A stretch of 26,716 nt of DNA from Nemertoderma westbladi (lineage: Eukaryota > Xenacoelomorpha > Nemertodermatida > Nemertodermatidae), in NCBI GenBank assembly GCA_032718475.1, contig JAUCBJ010002607.1, positions 1-26,716 on the forward strand, given 5' to 3'. Position 1 is the first letter of the stretch. Every line of letters begins with the position of its first letter. Positions 22,101 through 26,716 of the stretch are shown piece by piece. A program made the translations under genes and the position numbers. Under the pieces are notes generated by a model. The model ran no database searches, had not been told where the DNA came from, and saw nothing but the letters and a program-made list of their open reading frames with translations.

Positions 22101-23959
22101 TATTTGTGCATTTTAGAACGATTGTTTCAGTTTGTATTTGTGCAGGTTAGAACGATTGTTTCAGTTTGTATTTGTTCAGGTTAGAACGATTGTTTCAGTT
22201 TGTTTTTGTGTAGGTTAGAACGATTGTTTCAGTTTGTATTTGTGCAGGTAAAAACAAATGTTTCAGTTTGTATTTGTGCAGGTTAGAACGATTGTTTCAG
22301 TTTGTATTTGTGCAGGTAAAAACAGTTGTTTCAGTTTGTATTTGTGCAGGTTATAACGATTGTTTCAGTTTGTATTTCTGCAGGTTAGAACGATTGTTTC
22401 AGTTTGTATTTGTGCAGGTTAGAACGATTGTTTCAGTTTGTATTTGTGCAGGTTGTAACCATCGTTTCAGTTTGTATTTGTGCAGGTTAGAACGATTGTT
22501 TCAGTTTGTATTTGTGCAGGTTAGAACGATTGTTTCAGTTTGTATTTGTGCAGGTTAGAACGATTGTTTCAGTTTGTATTTCTGCAGGTTAGACCGATTG
22601 TTTCAGTTTGTATTTCTGCAGGTTAGAACGATTGTTTCAGTTTGTATTTCTGCAGGTTAGAACGACTGTTTCAGTTTGTATTTCTGCAGGTTAGAACGAT
22701 TGTTTCAGTTTGTATTTCTGCAGGTTAGAACGACTGTTTCAGTTTGTATTTCTGCAGGTTAGAACGATTGTTTCAGTTTGTATTTGTGCAGGTTAGAACG
22801 ATTGTTTCAGTTTGTATTTGTGCAGGTTATAACCATCGTTTCAGTTTGTATTTGTGCAGGTTAGAACGATTGTTTCAGTTTGTATTTGTGCAGGTTAGAA
22901 CGATTGTTTCAGTTTGTATTTGTGCAGGTTAGAACGATTGTTTCAGTTTGTATTTCTGCAGGTTAGACCGATTGTTTCAGTTTGTATTTCTGCAGGTTAG
23001 AACGATTGTTTCAGTTTGTATTTCTGCAGGTTAGAACGATTGTTTCAGTTTGTATTTGTGCAGGTTAGAACGATTGTTTCAGTTTGTATTTCTGCAGGTT
23101 AGAACGACTGTTTCAGTTTGTATTTCTGCAGGTTAGAACGACTGTTTCAGTTTGTATTTCTGCAGGTTAGAACGATTGTTTCAGTTTGTATTTGTGCAGG
23201 TTAGAACGATTGTTTCAGTTTGTATTTGTGCAGGTTATAACCATCGTTTCAGTTTGTATTTGTGCAGGTTAGAACGATTGTTTCAGTTTGTATTTGTGCA
23301 GGTTAGAACGATTGTTTCAGTTTGTATTTGTGCAGGTTAGAACGATTGTTTCAGTTTGTATTTCTGCAGGTTAGACCGATTGTTTCAGTTTGTATTTCTG
23401 CAGGTTAGAACGATTGTTTCAGTTTGTATTTCTGCAGGTTAGAACGATTGTTTCAGTTTGTATTTGTGCAGGTTAGAACGATTGTTTCAGTTTGTATTTG
23501 TGCAGGTTAGAACGATTGTTTCAGTTTGTATTTGTGCAGGTTAGAACGACTGTTTCAGTTTGTATTTCTGCAGGTTAGAACGATTGTTTCAGTTTGTATT
23601 TGTGCAGGTTAGAACGATTGTTTCAGTTTGTATTTGTGCAGGTTATAACCATCGTTTCAGTTTATATTTGTGCAGGTTATGAACGATTGTTTCAGTTTGT
23701 ATTTGTGCAGGTTAGAACGATTGTTTCAGTTTGTATTTGTGCAGGTTAGAACGATTGTTTCAGTTTGTATTTCTGCAGGTTAGACCGATTGTTTCAGTTT
23801 GTATTTCTGCAGGTTAGAACGATTGTTTCAGTTTGTATTTCTGCAGGTTAGAACGACTGTTTCAGTTTGTATTTCTGCAGGTTAGAACGATTGTTTCAGT
23901 TTGTATTTCTGCAGGTTAGAACGATTGTTTTAGTTTGTATTTGTGCAGGTTAGAACGAT
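19139..23959 (+). repeat. Large higher-order block, copy B (about 4.8 kb)
   Basis: This block is collinear with copy A but lacks the tandem 1427-bp duplicate and has one extra 408-bp unit. The bookkeeping closes: 5839 - 1427 + 408 = 4820, which predicts an end near 23959. Similarity to copy A is indeed lost there (at GTTAGAACGATTGTTTTAG near 23930). An AACAATTG substitution sits one monomer earlier in copy B (20894) than in copy A (15089, expected 20928). Confidence 0.85.
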
Positions 23960-23967
23960 TGTTTCAG
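22744..23967 (+). repeat. 408-bp higher-order repeat, three copies (B block)
   Basis: These are the same twelve-monomer units at 22744, 23152 and 23560. The last copy carries the TTTATATTTG variant at 23661 and a one-base insertion (GTTATGAACG at about 23677). Confidence 0.85.
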
Positions 23968-25088
23968 TTTGTATTTGTGCAGGTTATAACCATCGTTTCA
24001 GTTTGTATTTGTGCAGGTTAGAACGATTGTTTCAGTTTGTAGTTCTGCAGGTTAGAACGATTGTTTCAGTTTGTATTTCTGCAGGTTAGAACGATTGTTT
24101 CAGTTTGTATTTGTGCAGGTTAGAACGATTGTTTCAGTTTGTATTTCGGCAGGTTAGACCGATTGTTTCAGTTTGTATTTGTGCAGGTTAGAACGATTGT
24201 TTCAGTTTGTATTTGTGCAGGTAAAAACAAATGTTTCAGTTTGTATTTGTGCAGGTTATGACCATTGTTTCAGTTTGTATTTGTGCACGTTAGAACGATT
24301 GTTTCAGTTTGTATTTGTGCAGGTTAGAACGATTGTTTCAGTTTGTATTTCTGCAGGTTAGAACGATTGTTTCAGTTTGTATTTCTGCAGGTTAGAACGA
24401 CTGTTTCAGTTTGTATTTCTGCAGGTTAGAACGATTGTTTCAGTGTGTAATTCTGCAGGTTAGAACGATTGTTTCAGTTTGTATTTCTGCAGGTTAGAAC
24501 GATTGTTTCAGTTTGTATTTGTTGCAGGTTAGACCGTTGTTTCAGTTTGTATTTGTGCAGGTTATAACGATTGTTTCAGTTTGTATTTTTGCAGGTTATA
24601 TTGATTGTTTCAGTTTGTATTTGTGCAGGTTAGAACGATTGTTTCAGTTTGTATTTGTGCAGGTTATAACCATTGTTTCAGTTTGTATTTGTGCAGGTTA
24701 GAACGATTGTTTCAGTTTGTATTTTTGCAGGTTATATTGATTGTTTCAGTTTGTATTTGTGCAGGTTAGAACGATTGTTTCAGTTTGTATTTGTGCAGGT
24801 TATAACCATTGTTTCAGTTTGTATTTCTGCAGGTTAGAACGATTGTTTCAGTTTGTATTTGTGCAGGTTAGACCGTTGTTTCAGTTTGTATTTGTGCAGG
24901 TTATAACGATTGTTTCAGTTTGTATTTTTCCAGGTTATATTGATTTTTTCAGTTTGTATTTCTGCAGGTTAGAACGATTGTTTCAGTTTGTATTTCTGCA
25001 GGTTAGATCGACTGTTTCAGTTTGTATTTCTGCAGGTTAGAACGATTGTTTCAGTTTGTATTTGTGTAGGTTATAACGGTTATATTGA

Positions 25089-25373
25089 AAAATATCGAGA
25101 CATGAAAAATATCGAGAGTAAAAATAACGCGAGTAAAAACATCGAGTGTTGAAAAATAACGATAATATCGAGAGTTAAAAAAATATCGAGAGTAAAAATA
25201 ACGCGAGTAAAAACATCGAGTGTTGAAAAATAACGATAATATCGAGAGTTAAAAAAATATCGAGAGTAAAAATATCGAGGGTAAAAATATCGAGAGTAAA
25301 AATATCGAGGGTAAAAATATCGAGAGTAAAAATACCGAGTGTTGAAAAATATCGAGAGTAAAAATATCGAGGG
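25089..25373 (+). repeat. AT-rich minisatellite (about 16 bp) with a 74-bp higher-order repeat
   Basis: Units of the form ATATCGAGAGTAAAAA, alternating AGAG and AGGG, run from the end of the big array to a G-rich end (CGAGGGGAGGGGGG). A 74-bp composite containing AATAACGCGAGT, AAACATCGAGTGTTG and AACGATAATATCGAG occurs at about 25117 and again at 25191. The minus-strand open frames here read LDIFT-type repeats and are not genes. The sequence is not related to the 34-bp monomer, but it directly abuts it. Confidence 0.9.
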
Positions 25374-25677
25374 GAGGGGGGAAGGTTGTCAGTTTGCGTG
25401 ACACTTTGTGAAATATAGTTGCATCTGAATACAAAAAGTGGAGCAAAAATCAATTAAATGTTTTCAGAAAATTTTTTTGTTTTAAATTACTAGCTATTTC
25501 AAAATTAAAATAACTATGTTCCAGAAAAATATATTTTTTATTTTATTTATATTCTAGAATAGTACATATATATATATATATGGTGTTCTAGAACTCAGCA
25601 TTGTTGCAATAGTAACAAGGATTAAGGTTTAAAAAGTGTAGAACATACAGAACTCTTGTCAAAATAAAAATACAATT
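25374..25677. other. AT-rich flank between minisatellite and LINE
   Basis: No gene is seen. It has an (AT)n run at 25566-25581, ATTCTAGAAT at 25551-25560 and an exact GTTCTAGAAC at 25585-25594, echoing the left flank. Composition changes abruptly to GC-rich at about 25677, marking the likely insertion edge of the LINE fragment. Confidence 0.6.
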
Positions 25678-25779
25678 CTGGCTTCCGCGGCTGCCTGCTC
25701 TGGACTCTCCTACTCCCTTTTTGAGTCTCCGGTGGACGCCCCCTCCCCATCCCACAACCGTGCCCTCGCTGCGTGGTAA

Positions 25780-26716
25780 ACGACTCTCGATCCTGTCGTG
25801 ACCCCCGTCCCCCCGCCTCTCGCGCCACCATCCTTTACGCCACTGCCACCGTCACCACACGCGACGCCACCGCCACCATCCGCGACACCACCGCCTCCAC
25901 CACCCACGACGCCACAACCCACGACGCCACCGCCACCAGCCCTGTCACCACCGCCTCCACCCACGACGACGCCACCACCCACTACGCCACCGCTACCACC
26001 CGTGACATCACCGCCTCCACCCACGACGCTACCACCCACGACGCCACCGCCACCATCCGCAACACCAACCACCCCCGCTGCTTTTCCGTCCGCGGCCACC
26101 AAGCAGTGGGCCTACCTGGCCCCTGTCCACGAGGCCAGGCTAACAGCCCTGCGGGAGTCCCTCCCACCATCCGGGGTGGCGAGGTTGAACTCCCTGGACC
26201 ACCCCGCCGCAGGCTGCTGGCTTGACGCCATCCCCGTCAGCTCTCTGGGACTGAAGCTGACGGACTCGCAGTTCCGGATCTCGGTCGGCACTCGCCTTGG
26301 GAGCAGGCTAACCGAGCCCCACAGCTGTGCCCGGTGTGGCAAGGATGTTCTGTCGGATGGCCTTCATGGGCTATCCTGCTCTAGGAGCCTCGGCAGACTT
26401 CCGCGCCACTCAATGGTTAATGACATTGTTCGCCGGGCGCTCATCAGCTGTGGCGTCCCCGCTACGCTCGAGCCTCTAGGCTTGTGTAGAGGGGATGGGA
26501 AGCGAGTAGATGGCGTCACCCTGGTCCCGTGGAGCCGCGGACGGTTCCTCACGTGGGACGCGACGGTGGCGGACCCTCTGGCACCCAGCCACCTCGCCCA
26601 GACTCTATCCGCGGGAGGCCGTACTGCGGAGGAAGCGGAATCTCTAAAGATCCGCAAGTATCAGGAACTCATGGACCGGGGCTACCTCTTCCACCCGGTA
26701 GCCTACGAGACCTTGG
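25780..26716 (+). CDS. LINE ORF C-terminal part: P/T-rich repeats, zinc knuckle, restriction-like endonuclease (partial, no start)
   Basis: The frame with codons starting at 25780 (first base after the TAA at 25777-25779) is open to the window edge, 312 codons. It has no ATG until far inside, so it is a fragment rather than a complete gene. From 25780 to about 26090 it encodes a Pro/Thr-rich segment with 19-20-residue repeats. From 26101 (KQWAYLAP) it resembles the C-terminal part of animal LINE polyproteins: a WLDAIPVSSLGLKL segment, then a knuckle C-x2-C-x9-H-x3-C (Cys codons 26326, 26335; His 26365; Cys 26377), then GR-PRHS-VNDIVRRAL. Next come GDGKRVDGVTLVPW (Asp codon 26509), TWDATVADPLAPSH (Asp codon 26557) and KIRKY (26647-26661), which fits a PD-(D/E)xK-type endonuclease order. 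The usual Pro before the first Asp is Val here. In R2/NeSL-type elements such a domain nicks the target for target-primed reverse transcription. The Pro/Thr segment is not part of that family as I know it. Family assignment rests on recalled motifs, not a search. Confidence 0.7.
25861..26067 (+). repeat. In-frame 57-60-bp GC-rich repeat encoding Pro/Thr repeats
   Basis: Units start at 25861, 25921, 25981 and 26038 (spacings 60, 60, 57). All are multiples of three, so the 25780 frame stays open through about 3.5 copies, each reading TTPPPP then PPPPTT. Frame-preserving length changes are what coding selection would leave, but they are also possible by chance. The minus-strand glycine-rich and plus-strand His/Arg-rich open frames over this stretch are shadows. 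Confidence 0.85.

Larger units (their letters stand above)
4506..25088 (+). repeat. Giant 34-bp satellite/minisatellite array (about 600 monomers)
   Basis: This is a nearly uninterrupted head-to-tail array. The commonest monomer begins GTTAGAACGATTG and ends TTTGTATTTGTGCAG with TTTCAG between them, 34 bases in all. By count it is 15 T, 9 G, 7 A and 3 C, so it is strongly strand-asymmetric. Variants are systematic. Position 5 is G or T (GTTAGA/GTTATA). Positions 6-8 are AAC, ACC, TAC, TCC or ATC. A GTTATATTGATTG form and a GTAAAAAC form exist. GACCGTTG and GACAGTTG forms lack one base (33-mers). The base before TGCAG is G, C or T. Rare units have 35-37 bases (first unit at 4506, and others near 12090, 23678 and 24524). 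Both edges are the most degenerate, as expected for unequal exchange. The array has no insertions of other elements. Because 34 is not a multiple of three, all three frames cycle through the same peptides, and GTTAG or TTATAA stop them often. Confidence 0.98.
25678..26716 (+). mobile_element. 3' part of a LINE (non-LTR) retrotransposon, continuing beyond the window
   Basis: The sequence switches sharply from AT-rich to GC-rich at about 25677. The coding frame beyond contains a zinc knuckle followed by a restriction-like endonuclease-type domain, the arrangement at the C-terminus of RLE-class LINE proteins. No reverse transcriptase domain is found in the preceding 25 kb on this strand, so the element is probably 5'-truncated or has lost its RT. 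The 3' end is outside the window. Confidence 0.65.

Noticed and set aside
4757-25040. Dozens of open frames of 62-175 codons across the array (e.g. 10697-11224, 175 codons) reading CRLERLFQFVFVQV-type peptides
   Set aside because: They start at TTG, not ATG, and all derive from one 34-base monomer cycling through three frames. Length depends only on which variant (GTTAGA or GTTATA) falls in which frame. No conserved frame or start is maintained.
4506-25088. CRISPR array
   Set aside because: The repeat unit is 34 bases, but there are no unique spacers between units; monomers are directly contiguous. The context is animal with SINE and LINE remnants.
4506-25088. Telomeric or known centromeric satellite
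   Set aside because: The monomer does not resemble TTAGGG-type telomere repeats or any alpha-type satellite I know. An exon directly abuts the array, so a centromere is possible but unsupported.
25175-25453. Minus-strand ORFs reading LDIFTLDIF repeats
   Set aside because: They are generated by the ATCGAGAGTAAAAAT minisatellite.
25710-26225. Glycine/valine-rich minus-strand ORF (25710-26102) and plus-strand ORF 25773-26225
   Set aside because: Both lie over the GC-rich 60-bp repeat in other frames. The 25780 frame continues into recognisable LINE domains, so it is the coding one.
26112-26657. Minus-strand ORFs of 76 and 97 codons at the right end
   Set aside because: They are antisense to the zinc-knuckle/endonuclease frame and have no recognisable motif.

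Overview
The window looks like non-coding, repeat-dominated DNA from an animal nuclear genome, probably a marine invertebrate. The clues are a tRNA-derived SINE with a GCGCTATATAAAT-type 3' end and an (ATT)n tail, a decayed LINE reverse transcriptase, a second LINE 3' part with a zinc-knuckle/restriction-like endonuclease domain, and no bacterial-style gene packing. I cannot name the species.

Layout. Positions 1-4100 are AT-rich flank with a SINE (about 1309-1567), a poly-C tract, a small hairpin, and a minus-strand LINE RT fossil carrying a YADD box (about 2701-2980). They also hold several GTTCTAGAAC palindromes. Positions 4127-4510 are the only convincing host-type coding exon. It predicts 127 residues: a charged N-terminus, three 11-residue KKMSxCCW-type repeats, and a C-terminal hydrophobic segment. 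Positions 4506-25088 are one enormous tandem array of about 600 copies of a 34-bp monomer (some 33, a few 35-37). Positions 25089-25373 are a second, unrelated minisatellite (ATATCGAGAGTAAAA-like). Positions 25374-25676 are AT-rich flank again carrying GTTCTAGAAC. From about 25678 to the end is a GC-rich LINE fragment whose real reading frame (25780 to the edge) runs out of the window.

The centre of interest is the array and its junction with the 4127-4510 exon. The last about 21 bases of the exon (ending TGTGCAG) match the 3' part of the satellite monomer at 17 of 21 positions by eye. The next bases, GTTAG, are the monomer's 5' end. The exon's stop codon is the TAG of the first monomer, and CAG|GTTAG also reads as a 5' splice site. 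The satellite may therefore have been seeded from an exon end plus splice donor, so that the gene's first intron would now be about 20 kb of repeated splice-site-like sequence. Each monomer carries a pyrimidine-rich CAG directly abutting GTTAG, the arrangement of recursive (zero-exon) splice sites, and many have a branch-point-like TATAAC 27 nt upstream of that CAG.

Internally the array records its own history. A block of about 5.8 kb starting near 13300 recurs from about 19139. The first copy alone has a tandem 1427-bp duplication, and the second alone has an extra 408-bp copy. Smaller higher-order repeats (610 and 847 bp) also occur. Monomer subfamilies differ at the base before TGCAG (G, C or T). 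The C form creates PstI sites and occurs in runs. Open frames inside the array are products of the repeat and not genes.
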